Translations under genes and position numbers: made by a program
NCBI GenBank assembly: GCA_025357835.1
Contig: JANYLM010000024.1
Location: 62,001 to 126,000 of the forward strand
DNA length: 64,000 bases
Source of the DNA: Gammaproteobacteria bacterium
Lineage (GTDB): Bacteria; Pseudomonadota; Gammaproteobacteria; Steroidobacterales; Steroidobacteraceae
Reading direction: 5' to 3'
Shown here: one piece after another, positions 27,774 through 39,660 of the stretch
Layout of the letters: every line of letters begins with the position of its first letter
How positions within the stretch are numbered: the first letter of the stretch is position 1
The notes under the pieces: generated by a model
Databases searched by the model: none
What the model saw: only the letters and a program-made list of their open reading frames with translations
What the model was told of the DNA's origin: nothing

Positions 27774-29861
27774 GTGAGCGCTATCAAAAAAAGTTTTAAG
27801 TATGGTGATCACACCGTAACTATAGAGACGGGCGAACTCGCGCGTCAGGCCGACGGCGCGGTGCTGGTCACCATGAGCGACACGGTGGTGCTGGTGACGG
27901 CGGTGGGCCTGAAGAAGGCGACACCCGGACGAGATTTCTTCCCGCTGACTGTGAATTACCTGGAAAAGACCTATGCGGCGGGCCGCATCCCCGGCGGTTT
28001 CTTCAAGCGCGAAGGCCGCCCGACGGAGAAAGAGACACTGACGTCGCGCCTGATCGACCGGCCGATACGGCCGCTATTCCCGGAAGGCTTCATCAATGAT
28101 GTACAGGTGGTCGCCTCGGTAGTTTCTGTCAATTCAGAAGTGGATCCGGACATCGCATCCCTGCTGGGCGCCTCGGCGGCGCTGGCCATTTCCGGCATGC
28201 CTTTCATGGGCCCCATCGGCGGCGCGCGCGTCGGCTATATCGACGGCAAGTACATTCTCAATCCGACCGCGACCCAGCTCACCGAATCAAAACTCGATCT
28301 GGTGGTCGCAGGCACCGAAGAAGGCGTGTTGATGGTGGAATCCGAGGCCGATGGCTTGAATGAGGAAGTCATGCTCGGCGCCGTCATGTTCGGCCACGAA
28401 CAGATGCAAGTGGCGATCAAGGCGATCAAGGAGCTTGCGGCGGAAGCCGGCAAGGCGAAATGGTCGTGGGTCGCACCGGAACCGAACACGGAATTGCAGA
28501 CCGCAGTGAGCGCGTTCGCCGAGAAGAATCTGGCGGCTGCCTACACGCTGACCGAGAAGCAGCAGCGCTACACGAAGATCAAGGAAATCAAAGCCGCTGC
28601 TGTCGAGGCTCTGACAAAGGGCGATGCGCCGAAATTTACTGCCGATCAGGTCGGCAGTGAATTCTCCAATCTTGAATACCGCTTGGTCCGCGAGCAAATC
28701 CTCGAAGGACGCCCGCGTATCGACGGTCGCGATACCAAGACCGTGCGCGGCATCACTATTCGCACCGGCGTCCTGGCTCGAACTCACGGCTCGGCCTTAT
28801 TTACCCGCGGCGAAACTCAAGCCTTGGTGGTCACTACCTTGGGCACGGGCCGCGATGCGCAGATCATCGATGGGCTCACTGGCGAACGCAAAGAGCCGTT
28901 CATGCTGCACTATAATTTCCCCCCGTTCAGCGTCGGCGAGACCGGCATGATGGGTTCACCGAAGCGCCGCGAGATCGGCCACGGCAACCTGGCTAAACGC
29001 GGCGTCAAAGCCGTGATGCCGGGTGTCGACAAATTTCCCTACGTCATCCGCGTCGTGTCGGAAATTCTCGAATCGAATGGATCAAGTTCCATGGCCTCAG
29101 TGTGCGGCACCAGCCTCGCGCTGATGGACGCCGGAGTGCCGATCAAGGCGCCGGTGGCCGGTGTGGCCATGGGCCTCGTCAAGGAAGGGACGCGCTTCCA
29201 AGTGCTGACGGACATCCTGGGCGATGAGGACCATCTCGGCGACATGGATTTCAAGGTCGCCGGTACGAAGGATGGCATTACCGCACTGCAGATGGACATC
29301 AAGATCACCAGTATCACGCGCGAGATCATGAAGGTGGCTCTGGATCAGGCGCGCGACGGCCGTCTGCACATTCTGGCCGAGATGAACAAGGTGCTCTCCA
29401 AGCCACGCGAGAGCATGTCGGAGTGGGCGCCCACCATCATCACGCTGAAAATCGACCCGGAAAAGATCCGCGACGTCATCGGCAAGGGCGGCGCCGTGAT
29501 TCGGCAAATTACCGAAGAGACCGGTACCTCCATCGATATCGAAAACGATGGTACGGTGAAGATCGCTTCTGTGCAGGGTGCTGCGGGCCGTGAAGCTCAG
29601 CGCCGCATCGAGCTGATCACCGCCGACGTCGAAGTCGGAAGAGTGTACGAAGGTAAGGTCGCGCGCTTGATGGACTTCGGCGCCTTTGTGACCATTCTTC
29701 CGGGCCGCGATGGCTTGGTGCATATCTCGCAGATCTCCGAAGAGCGTGTGGAACGCGTCGGTGACAAACTGAAAGAGGGCGATGTGGTACGCGTGAAGGT
29801 ACTCGAGGTCGATCGTCAAGGGCGCGTGCGCTTGTCCATGCGCAACGTCGACGCCGCCTAA
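27774..29861 (+). CDS. pnp: Polyribonucleotide nucleotidyltransferase (PNPase)
   Basis: 695 residues from GTG 27774, with TGAGGGG at 27763-27769; the frame extends to 27723 but the conserved N terminus ([24 protein letters not shown]) starts at the GTG. Two RNase PH domains, then a KH domain ([19 protein letters not shown]) and an S1 domain ([15 protein letters not shown]) in the canonical order. It degrades RNA 3'-5' phosphorolytically as part of the degradosome. Length is normal. Confidence 0.97.
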   Translation: MSAIKKSFKYGDHTVTIETGELARQADGAVLVTMSDTVVLVTAVGLKKATPGRDFFPLTVNYLEKTYAAGRIPGGFFKREGRPTEKETLTSRLIDRPIRPLFPEGFINDVQVVASVVSVNSEVDPDIASLLGASAALAISGMPFMGPIGGARVGYIDGKYILNPTATQLTESKLDLVVAGTEEGVLMVESEADGLNEEVMLGAVMFGHEQMQVAIKAIKELAAEAGKAKWSWVAPEPNTELQTAVSAFAEKNLAAAYTLTEKQQRYTKIKEIKAAAVEALTKGDAPKFTADQVGSEFSNLEYRLVREQILEGRPRIDGRDTKTVRGITIRTGVLARTHGSALFTRGETQALVVTTLGTGRDAQIIDGLTGERKEPFMLHYNFPPFSVGETGMMGSPKRREIGHGNLAKRGVKAVMPGVDKFPYVIRVVSEILESNGSSSMASVCGTSLALMDAGVPIKAPVAGVAMGLVKEGTRFQVLTDILGDEDHLGDMDFKVAGTKDGITALQMDIKITSITREIMKVALDQARDGRLHILAEMNKVLSKPRESMSEWAPTIITLKIDPEKIRDVIGKGGAVIRQITEETGTSIDIENDGTVKIASVQGAAGREAQRRIELITADVEVGRVYEGKVARLMDFGAFVTILPGRDGLVHISQISEERVERVGDKLKEGDVVRVKVLEVDRQGRVRLSMRNVDAA

Positions 29862-29957
29862 GCTGGCCTCAGCGGGACAGCACTTAAGCCGACGAACCGG
29901 CTCTGCAAATTGCATCGCGTGGTTCGGCGGCTCGAGCCCAGACGAGGGGTAGGTGTG

Positions 29958-29996
29958 CACGGGGCGAGCACCGGCGGTTTCAGTGCTCGCCCCGTG
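29958..29996 (+). terminator. Strong hairpin downstream of pnp
   Basis: A 14-bp perfect stem CACGGGGCGAGCAC / GTGCTCGCCCCGTG (29958-29971 and 29983-29996) with an 11-base loop. No U-tract follows, so it may protect the 3' end or act with Rho rather than as an intrinsic terminator. The rest of the 284-base pnp-phaR spacer shows no gene. Confidence 0.5.
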
Positions 29997-30145
29997 GGTA
30001 ACTACTCCTTTGCTGGCGGCTTACAGCGACGAGCTGAGCCGATCAAAAGAGCTTTTATTTCGCGCACACACCTCCGTGCGATTGTGCCGCCTTTGTTAGC
30101 CATCATCGTCGAGCTCGCCTCGTTGCGAAGCGCTCGTTACGCCCC

Positions 30146-30562
30146 TTATCGTCGCGTGTCCGGATCGTGGACGGCGCTTTGTATCGTGGGGAGTGCTTTG
30201 AACGAATCGTCCGCTGCCGTACGCACGCGCGGCGGTCGTATCTGTGGCTGCTGACTCATGATCTGCTTCAGGCTCTGTTCCAAGTGTCCGCTCACCACGC
30301 CCTGCATGCTGGTGCCATAGGCGCGGATCACATTGACCATGAATTCCTGACTCAGAATGGGCTCAGCGAGGTGTTCCTGCTCGGCAATCACCTGCAACAA
30401 GATACTGCGCGTAATGTCGGCATTGTTTTTCTTGTCGACGACTACGAACTCGATCCTTTCGACGACCAAGCGCCTGACATCGGCGAGCGTGATGTAACGG
30501 CTTTCCACCGTGTCATACAGACGACGATTCGGGTATTTTTTTATCACTCGCGGCTCGCTCAT
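30146..30562 (-). CDS. phaR: Polyhydroxyalkanoate synthesis regulator PhaR
   Basis: 138 residues. The N-terminal PHB/PHA accumulation regulator DNA-binding domain (IKKYPNRRLYDTVESRYITLADVRRLV) and the following PHB-binding part (FMVNVIRAYGTSMQGVVSGHLEQSL) are clear. PhaR represses phasin and its own gene until it binds PHA granules, so its presence suggests polyester storage. PHA synthase and phasin genes are not in this window. A plausible promoter lies at 30654-30681. Confidence 0.93.
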   Translation of the reverse strand: MSEPRVIKKYPNRRLYDTVESRYITLADVRRLVVERIEFVVVDKKNNADITRSILLQVIAEQEHLAEPILSQEFMVNVIRAYGTSMQGVVSGHLEQSLKQIMSQQPQIRPPRVRTAADDSFKALPTIQSAVHDPDTRR

Positions 30563-30653
30563 ACGGCTCCTCGCTCGTGTTGGCCGGCGCGCCGCCGGAA
30601 GATGCCGGCTCGTGCCTGACCACGCGTGACCAATCCCAGGGACAGACTGAATA

Positions 30654-30681
30654 AGGATAGCGCAATGCAGCGCTAAGGCAA
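30654..30681 (-). promoter_or_regulatory. Candidate promoter of phaR
   Basis: On the minus strand TTGCCT (30681-30676) and TATCCT (30659-30654) are separated by 16 bases, about 90 bases before the phaR start. Moderate match to sigma-70. Confidence 0.4.
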
Positions 30682-30704
30682 ATCCGCATTTTTCGCTATA
30701 TTTT

Positions 30705-31582
30705 TTAGCCGGTTACGCGCACATTCAAGCGTTTTGGGACCCGCTTGATGTCCCATTCACTGATAGCCCAATCCCAGGCCGCCCCCAAGCTGGCCGCTGC
30801 GAGGCAATCGGGCGGCTTCAGGCCCAGCAGCGAAAACACCGCCAGAAGCTGTGGCAGGGCCGAATCCGTATCTAAGCGCACGCTGCGCCGCGACTTGGCG
30901 AGCTTGGTGTCATCGGGCTCGGTGAGCACCGGTACATGCGCATAGACGGGCTGGGGCAGCCCCAAAACAGTTTGCAGGTAGATTTGCCGCGGCGTGTTGT
31001 CGAGCAAATCGGCGCCGCGCACGACATGGTTAACCCCCAGGGCCGCGTCGTCGACGACCACCGCCAGTTGGTAGGCGACTACTTGGTCGCGCCGCTTGAG
31101 AATAATATCGCCCACGGCGCCGGCGACGTCCTGCCGGTAGGTTCCCTGAATGCGATCGGAAAACAGGGTGGACCGCGGCTCGACCCGCAACCGGGTGGCG
31201 GTTGCAACTCCCGGGACCGACGGGTGCAAGCGGCAGGTGCCGGGATAGCGAATCTCGTCCTCGAGCTGCAGGCGGCTGCAGGAACACTCGAAGGTCAGGC
31301 CGCGGGCTTGCAAGCTCCGCAAAGCTGCCATGTACAGTTCTCCGCGATCGCGCTGGCGGACGGGTTCGTCGTCCCACTCGAATCCGAACCCCTGCAAGGT
31401 CTGCAGGATGCGGGCCGCGGAACCCGTGGCCTCGCGCGCACCATCGAGGTCCTCGAGCCGCAGCAGCCAGCGTCCGCCGTGCGCCCGCGCGTCGAGGAAG
31501 CTTGCCGCCGCCGTATACAGGGACCCCAGATGCAGGTCGCCCGAGGGCGTCGGCGCGAACCGGCCTACATAAGGCGGTGCAT
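30705..31582 (-). CDS. gluQ: Glutamyl-Q tRNA(Asp) synthetase, apparent -1 base frameshift at codon 4
   Basis: ATG 31582 overlaps the dksA stop (TAATG), but that frame reads MHRL-M-stop. The conserved protein (YVGRFAPTPSGDLHLGSLYT, starting at 31571) lies in the next frame, with no start codon of its own until an internal TTG at 31397. One extra C in the CC at about 31574 would give MHRPYVGRFAPTPSG. Downstream, HLGS (HIGH), the zinc-binding Cys-x-Cys...Tyr...Cys cluster (ECSCSR, YPGTC) and KLAKS (KMSKS) are complete. The enzyme glutamylates queuosine in tRNA-Asp. The dksA-gluQ pairing is standard in gammaproteobacteria. Sequencing error or real mutation cannot be told apart here. Confidence 0.88.
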
Positions 31583-32436
31583 TATCGGTAGCGGTCGTCG
31601 CGGTCGCCGTACTGCTTTTCGCGGCGTTCGCGCCGCTCCTGGGCTTCCACCGATAGAGTGGCGACGGGTCGCGCTTCCAATCTCTTGATGCCGATTTCCT
31701 CGCCGGTCTCGAGGCAATAGCCGTACGAGCCGTCCTCGATACGCTTCAGCGCCTCGTCAATTTTCCGAATCAGCTTGCGTTCGCGATCGCGAGTGCGCAG
31801 CTCGAGACTGAATTCCTCTTCCTGGGTGGCTCTATCGTTGGGGTCTGGGAAGTTGGCCGCCTCGTCCTTCATGTGCAGGACGGTGCGGTCGACCTCTACC
31901 ATGAGATCCCGTTTCCAGGTTTGCAGTATGCGAGCGAAATGCTCCAACTGCTCCTTGTTCATGTACTGCTCGCCGCGGCGGGCGATGTACGGTTTTACAT
32001 TGCGCGGGCCCGCCAACAGGCTGGCGGGGGTGTTGGGTTCGCCGTCGCCGTCCTCGTCATTTTGCAGCACACGATTGATCACCAACGGACGAGTATCGAA
32101 TTTGAGAGGGGCAACCTTCTCATGGTTTGCTTTGACCGGTGCCGGCTTCGGGCGTGGCGGACTCGCGGCCACGGGTTTCAGCATCACTGGCTTCGCGATC
32201 GCGGGCTTCGCGATCACGGGTTTCGAGGTCGCGGGCTTCGAGATCGCGGGTTTCGCGATCGCGGGTTTGGGAGCTGGCTTATTCGGTTTCACTGTTACCT
32301 TGGATGTGGGAGGCGATGGCACGGGCTTAGCCGGCGGTCGTGCCACCTTTTTGGGAGCGGCTGCTTTGTGGGGCGCTTTCTTGGGTGTAGCCTTTCCTGG
32401 CCGCTTTGCCGCTTTATTGGGTTTCTTCGAGGGCAT
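31582..32436 (-). CDS. dksA: RNA polymerase-binding transcription factor DksA, long N-terminal extension, zinc-site cysteines lost
   Basis: 284 residues against about 150 for E. coli. Residues 1-125 are Lys/Pro/Ala-rich with tandem KPAIA-like units. The DksA core follows: coiled-coil with tip motif FPDPNDRA (Asp-x-x-Asp-x-Ala) and QEEEFSLELR, then the globular end. Of the four zinc cysteines only one remains (YGYCLETGEEIGI; later positions read LSVEAQ), so a zinc finger is unlikely; a natural single-Cys form has precedent among cysteine-poor DksA variants. It mediates ppGpp control of rRNA and amino acid promoters. AGGAGG lies before the ATG, and a TATAAT box upstream. Confidence 0.93.
   Translation of the reverse strand: MPSKKPNKAAKRPGKATPKKAPHKAAAPKKVARPPAKPVPSPPTSKVTVKPNKPAPKPAIAKPAISKPATSKPVIAKPAIAKPVMLKPVAASPPRPKPAPVKANHEKVAPLKFDTRPLVINRVLQNDEDGDGEPNTPASLLAGPRNVKPYIARRGEQYMNKEQLEHFARILQTWKRDLMVEVDRTVLHMKDEAANFPDPNDRATQEEEFSLELRTRDRERKLIRKIDEALKRIEDGSYGYCLETGEEIGIKRLEARPVATLSVEAQERRERREKQYGDRDDRYR
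32164..32262 (-). repeat. 15-bp tandem repeat inside dksA encoding KPAIA units
   Basis: About six and a half imperfect 15-base units, each with a GCGATCGCGGG-like core, encode KPAIA, KPAIS, KPATS, KPVIA, KPAIA, KPVML in register. Such repeats can expand or contract by slippage without changing frame. Confidence 0.8.
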
Positions 32437-32470
32437 TTGAAATCTCCGCCTCCTAACGAAAGAGCGCGCG

Positions 32471-32476
32471 ATTATA
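32471..32476 (-). promoter_or_regulatory. -10 box of dksA-gluQ
   Basis: The minus strand carries a consensus TATAAT here, about 35 bases before the dksA ATG. The -35 region is poor (CTGTAC-like at 17-base spacing). Confidence 0.55.
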
Positions 32477-32551
32477 CCGACGCAATCAGGCGTGTACAGG
32501 CCGTAGAGGCAACATATTTTGCCTATCTAAGCCTATGATTGAAAAGCGAAT

Positions 32552-32572
32552 CCCCGGAGCCTCCGGGCGGGG
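32552..32572 (-). terminator. Possible terminator after queF
   Basis: On the minus strand a GC-rich hairpin (CCCGG-AGGCT-CCGGG within 32572-32552) is followed after five bases by CTTTTC. It would end the queF transcript before dksA. Weak U-tract. Confidence 0.4.
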
Positions 32573-32599
32573 AGGGTGTGGACACGCCGGCCTAACACC

Positions 32600-32986
32600 C
32601 TAGGGAAGCGAAATAGGGGCCGCGCAAGCCCAGCCGGGCTGCCTGTGTTCGGCCACCACAGCGGTGTAAATCCCGCCCCGAACGTTGAATTCGGCCACCA
32701 GGCGCATGAATCGAGGCGCCGTGGCCGCCACCAGGTCGCCTAATATCTCGTTGGTCACCGCCTCGTGGAATGCACCCCGACTGCGGAAGGACCAAATATA
32801 GAGTTTCAAGGACTTGAGCTCCACACAGAGCTCATGGGGAATGTATTCCAGCTTGAGCGTGGCGAAATCCGGCTGTCCTGTTTTCGGGCACAGACAGCTA
32901 AACTCCGGGATGGTCATACGAATGGTGTAGTCCCGTCCGGGCGCAGGGTTTGTAAAAGTCTCCAAGTGGGTGCTGGGTTCGGTCAT
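32600..32986 (-). CDS. queF: NADPH-dependent 7-cyano-7-deazaguanine reductase (preQ0 reductase), short type
   Basis: 128 residues, the unimodular QueF form. The catalytic Cys lies in [17 protein letters not shown], with the QueF motif [13 protein letters not shown] and the acid HEAVTN. It reduces preQ0 to preQ1 in queuosine biosynthesis in the cytoplasm, which fits gluQ nearby, an enzyme that modifies queuosine-containing tRNA. Divergent from smc with a 94-base spacer. Confidence 0.95.
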   Translation of the reverse strand: MTEPSTHLETFTNPAPGRDYTIRMTIPEFSCLCPKTGQPDFATLKLEYIPHELCVELKSLKLYIWSFRSRGAFHEAVTNEILGDLVAATAPRFMRLVAEFNVRGGIYTAVVAEHRQPGWACAAPISLP

Positions 32987-33010
32987 AAGTTGCGCCGAGG
33001 CCGTCGGGGG

Positions 33011-33038
33011 TTTACGAATGTGACGTTTACTTTACACT
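33011..33038 (+). promoter_or_regulatory. Candidate promoter of smc-zipA-ligA
   Basis: TTTACG (33011-33016) and TACACT (33033-33038) are spaced by 16 bases and lie about 43 bases before the smc start. Confidence 0.4.
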
Positions 33039-33080
33039 ACGCGACTCATTGACGGCCACGCGTCTAGGTTCACCGAAATA

Positions 33081-36000
33081 ATGCGCTTAACGAAACTCAA
33101 GATTGCCGGCTTCAAATCCTTTGTCGACCCGACGACCGTCAACTTTCCCAGCAGCCTGACCGGAGTCGTGGGCCCAAACGGATGCGGGAAATCCAACATC
33201 ATCGATGCGGTCCGCTGGGTCATGGGCGAAATTTCCGCGAAGCATTTGCGCGGCGAGTCCATGGCGGATGTCATCTTCAACGGCTCGGGCACTCGCAAGC
33301 CCTTGGGTGCCGCATCGGTCGAGATGGTGTTCGATAATTCCGAGGGCAAAATCGGCGGCGAGTATGCCGCCTACAATGAGGTTGCCCTGCGTCGCGCCGT
33401 TAGCCGCGACGGTAACCCCGATTATTACATCAATGGCACGAAGGTGCGCCGCAAGGACATCACTCAGCTGTTCCTCGGCACCGGCCTAGGTACGCGCAGT
33501 TACGCCATTATCGAGCAGGGAATGATTTCGCGTGTCATCGATGCGCGGCCGGATGATCTACGCGCGTTCTTGGAGGAAGCCGCCGGCATCTCGCGCTATA
33601 AGGAGCGGCGCCGCGAAACCGAAAACCGGATCGGCCATACCCGCGAGAACCTGGATAGGCTGAACGATTTGCGTGAAGAGGTGGAGAAGCAGATCCGCCA
33701 TTTGCAGCGGCAAGCAGCGACCGCGCGGCGCTATCAGTTACTCAAGGAAGAGGAACGCAAGCTACAGGCCGAATTGCTGGCATTGCGGCTGCAGAGTCTG
33801 GACGCGGAGGCCGAAGTGCGCGATGCCGCGACATCGAGCTGCGAGACCGCGATGCATGCCGTACTCGCGGATTTGCGGGAAGTCGAGGCGCAGATTGAGC
33901 GTATTCGCGCCGATCAGGTGTCGAAAGCCGACACCCTGGGCGCGATACAGAGCCGCTTCTATGGGGCGGGATCCGAGGTCACGCGGATCGAGCAAGGCAT
34001 TCAATTCATGCGCGAGCTGCGCCAGCGCCAGCGCTTGGACTTGGAGGCGGCCGAGGCGCAGGTTGTCGAGCTGGGCGGAGTCCTGCAACGCGATCGTGGC
34101 CAGCTTGAAGCGCTATCGCAGGAACTGGCGAGCATGGTGCCGGGCCTCGACTCGGCGCACCACGAGGAGTTGCGTACCTCGCAGGCCTTGGAGGGCTGTG
34201 AACAGGCATTGGCGGCGTGGCAGCAAACCTGGGATGTACATGCGCAGGCCGTGGCGCTCGGCCAGCGAGAGACGGGAGTGGAGCGCGCCCGCATCGAGCA
34301 GCTAGAAAGTCAACAGCGGCGCCTGCTGCAGCAGCGCGAACGCCAGGAGGGCGAGCGCTCAGGCTTGGCCCAGCTGCAGCCGGCGGTTGCGCTGGAAATA
34401 CTCGAACAACGTGCGGAATCGGCCCGCGATGCGGGCGAGAACGCCGCGACCGAGCTGCAAGAATTACTGGCGGAGATCTCGGTCACTCGAGATCGCGAAA
34501 GAGAACAGTCGCAAGCCCTCAATGCGTTGCGTACGCGCTGGCAGGAGGCGCTGGGAAAACACGTGTCCACCGAGGCCTTGCAGCAGGCGGCGCTCGGCAA
34601 GGTCTCCGGCAAGGTCACCGAGTGGCTGAAATCCAAGTCTCTCGACCGGCAGCCCCGTGTGGCGCAGCAGCTGCGGGTGGATCGCGGCTGGGAGCGCGCC
34701 GTGGAAACGGTGCTGGGGTCCTACCTGGAGGCCGTGTGTGTCGACGGCCTGGACAGCGTCATCGATTTGCTGGGGAGCTTCGATGCCGGCCACTTGGCCG
34801 TCGTGAGCATTGGCGTTCCCGCCCCCGATCCCCGCGCCTCGAACTCGTTGTACACCAAAGTCCAGGGCGGGACGGTATTGGGTTCTGTGCTGTCGTCGGT
34901 CTACACCGCCGAGACCTTGAACGAGGCCTTGGGCCGGCGCCGCGACTTGGCGGCCGGCGAGTCCGTGGTGACGCGCGATGGAATTTGGTTGGGAGCGGAT
35001 TGGTTGCGCATTTCGCGCGACGCGGACCCGCATACCGGCGTTATCGAGCGTGAAGAGACTTTGCGCGAAGTCCGCACTCTGGTGAGCGGACTCGAGGATG
35101 CGGTGAAGGACCTCGAACATCGCTTGGAGCTCACGCGTGAGCGCGTGCGCGACCACGAAGACCGGCGCGATACCTTGCAAGCGAATGTCAATCGCCTGCA
35201 CCGCGAACACGTGGACCGGCGTGCCGAACTCGATGCAGCCCAAGCGCGCAGTGTCGATGCAACGCGGCGCATGGAGCAGCTGGAGACCGGACTTACCGAC
35301 GTACGCACCGAGCTCGAGCGCACCGACACGGACGTGCGCGCGGCTCGCGGCCGCATGGAAGCGGCCATCGAAAAGTTGGCTGCTCTCGAACCGCAGCGCG
35401 TAACTTTGGAGCAGGAGCGTGACCGCATGCGCGCAGCAGTGGGCACCGCCCGCGCGGGCGCGCTGTCGGCGCAACAATTAGCACGGGAATTGGCGCTACA
35501 AGTGGAGTCGCGGCGCTCGTCGCACGCCTCCTTGACTACCTCTTTGTCGCGAATCGAGAAACAGCTGGAAGGCTTGGAAACGCGGCGCGATGAATTGGCT
35601 AACCAGCTGAACGAAGGCGAAGCGCCGCTCGCCGCGGCGCAGACCCAGCTCGAGCACGCATTGCGCCTGCGCACGGAAATCGAGGCTGAGCTGCTGGCAG
35701 CCAAGATTGCCACCGATGAATTGGATGCCCAATTGCGCGAGCGTGATGCCGGACGTCTTGCCGTCGAACAGAGCGTCGAAACCGCGCGTTTGAGCTTGGA
35801 CGGGGCGCGGATGGCCGCCTCGCAGGTGCGTGTACGCCGTGAGAGCGTTGCCGAGCAGCTGGCAACCACGAATTTCGAACTGCCCGTCTTGCTTGCGCAA
35901 CTGACCGAGGGCGCCACGGTCGCGACCTGGGAGTCGCAGCTGGAGGATACCAAGGGAAAAATAGAGCGCCTGGGCCAGGTCAATCTTGCGGCCATTGGCG

Positions 36001-36584
36001 AATTCAAGGAGCAATCCGAACGTAAGGAATATCTTGATCGGCAGTGCAAGGATCTGACCGACGCCTTGGAAACACTGGAGTCGGCGATGCGCAAGATCGA
36101 CCGAGAAACCCGCTCGCGCTTCCAGGATACCTTCGATAAAGTGAACGCCGGTCTGAAGGAGAAATTCCCGCGGTTGTTCGGCGGCGGCCATGCCTACCTA
36201 GAGCTCACGGGTGAGGAAGGGGAGGCCGCGGGCGTATCCGTCATGGCGCGCCCGCCGGGCAAGCGCAACAGCACCATCAGCCAGCTGTCCGGCGGCGAGA
36301 AAGCCCTGACCGCGGTCGCGCTGGTGTTCGCGATATTCGATTTGAATCCGGCGCCGTTCTGTCTGCTGGACGAGGTAGACGCGCCGCTCGATGAGAATAA
36401 TGTCGGCCGCTTCTGCGACATCGTGCGCGAGATGTCGCGCAACGTGCAGTTCATATTCATTACGCACAACAAGAGCACCATGGAGCTGGCGTCGCAATTG
36501 GTCGGGGTCACTATGAACGAGCCGGGGGTGTCGCGCTTGGTGACGGTCGACGTCGACGAGGCCGTACGCATGGCAGCGATGTAG
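33081..36584 (+). CDS. smc: Chromosome segregation protein SMC
   Basis: 1167 residues. Walker A GPNGCGKSN near residues 32-40, two long coiled-coil arms, a hinge domain around 515-650 (SLDRQPRVAQQLRVDRGWERA onward), then the ABC signature LSGGEKALTAVAL and Walker B FCLLDEVDAPLDENNV near the end. It forms the bacterial condensin with ScpA and ScpB, both encoded about 8 kb further on. The presence of SMC-ScpAB rather than MukBEF agrees with a Xanthomonadales-like lineage. Confidence 0.97.
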   Translation: MRLTKLKIAGFKSFVDPTTVNFPSSLTGVVGPNGCGKSNIIDAVRWVMGEISAKHLRGESMADVIFNGSGTRKPLGAASVEMVFDNSEGKIGGEYAAYNEVALRRAVSRDGNPDYYINGTKVRRKDITQLFLGTGLGTRSYAIIEQGMISRVIDARPDDLRAFLEEAAGISRYKERRRETENRIGHTRENLDRLNDLREEVEKQIRHLQRQAATARRYQLLKEEERKLQAELLALRLQSLDAEAEVRDAATSSCETAMHAVLADLREVEAQIERIRADQVSKADTLGAIQSRFYGAGSEVTRIEQGIQFMRELRQRQRLDLEAAEAQVVELGGVLQRDRGQLEALSQELASMVPGLDSAHHEELRTSQALEGCEQALAAWQQTWDVHAQAVALGQRETGVERARIEQLESQQRRLLQQRERQEGERSGLAQLQPAVALEILEQRAESARDAGENAATELQELLAEISVTRDREREQSQALNALRTRWQEALGKHVSTEALQQAALGKVSGKVTEWLKSKSLDRQPRVAQQLRVDRGWERAVETVLGSYLEAVCVDGLDSVIDLLGSFDAGHLAVVSIGVPAPDPRASNSLYTKVQGGTVLGSVLSSVYTAETLNEALGRRRDLAAGESVVTRDGIWLGADWLRISRDADPHTGVIEREETLREVRTLVSGLEDAVKDLEHRLELTRERVRDHEDRRDTLQANVNRLHREHVDRRAELDAAQARSVDATRRMEQLETGLTDVRTELERTDTDVRAARGRMEAAIEKLAALEPQRVTLEQERDRMRAAVGTARAGALSAQQLARELALQVESRRSSHASLTTSLSRIEKQLEGLETRRDELANQLNEGEAPLAAAQTQLEHALRLRTEIEAELLAAKIATDELDAQLRERDAGRLAVEQSVETARLSLDGARMAASQVRVRRESVAEQLATTNFELPVLLAQLTEGATVATWESQLEDTKGKIERLGQVNLAAIGEFKEQSERKEYLDRQCKDLTDALETLESAMRKIDRETRSRFQDTFDKVNAGLKEKFPRLFGGGHAYLELTGEEGEAAGVSVMARPPGKRNSTISQLSGGEKALTAVALVFAIFDLNPAPFCLLDEVDAPLDENNVGRFCDIVREMSRNVQFIFITHNKSTMELASQLVGVTMNEPGVSRLVTVDVDEAVRMAAM

Positions 36585-36593
36585 GGGCTTCGC

Positions 36594-39549
<2,956 letters not shown>

Positions 39550-39597
39550 CGAACGCGGAGGCAGGATGCCGGAGCAGACGCCCCGCGCCCGAAGGGT

Positions 39598-39618
39598 GCG
39601 GGCCCAGGATGGGCCCGC
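39598..39618. terminator. Hairpin between the convergent ligA and ppiC-like genes
   Basis: Perfect 9-bp stem GCGGGCCCA / TGGGCCCGC with a three-base loop, in a 111-base convergent spacer. It may terminate in both directions; no strong U-tract on either strand. Confidence 0.55.
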
Positions 39619-39660
39619 GTCAATTCCCGTTAATCCGCTACATTTCTCAGCCGGCTCTCA

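Noticed and set aside
30705-31397. gluQ starting at TTG 31397
   Set aside because: This would remove the HIGH motif and first 60 residues; the true start is upstream with a frameshift.
31775-32440. Plus-strand frame with repeated ITGFAIAGF units opposite dksA
   Set aside because: It is the reverse complement of the KPAIA repeat of dksA, not an independent membrane protein.
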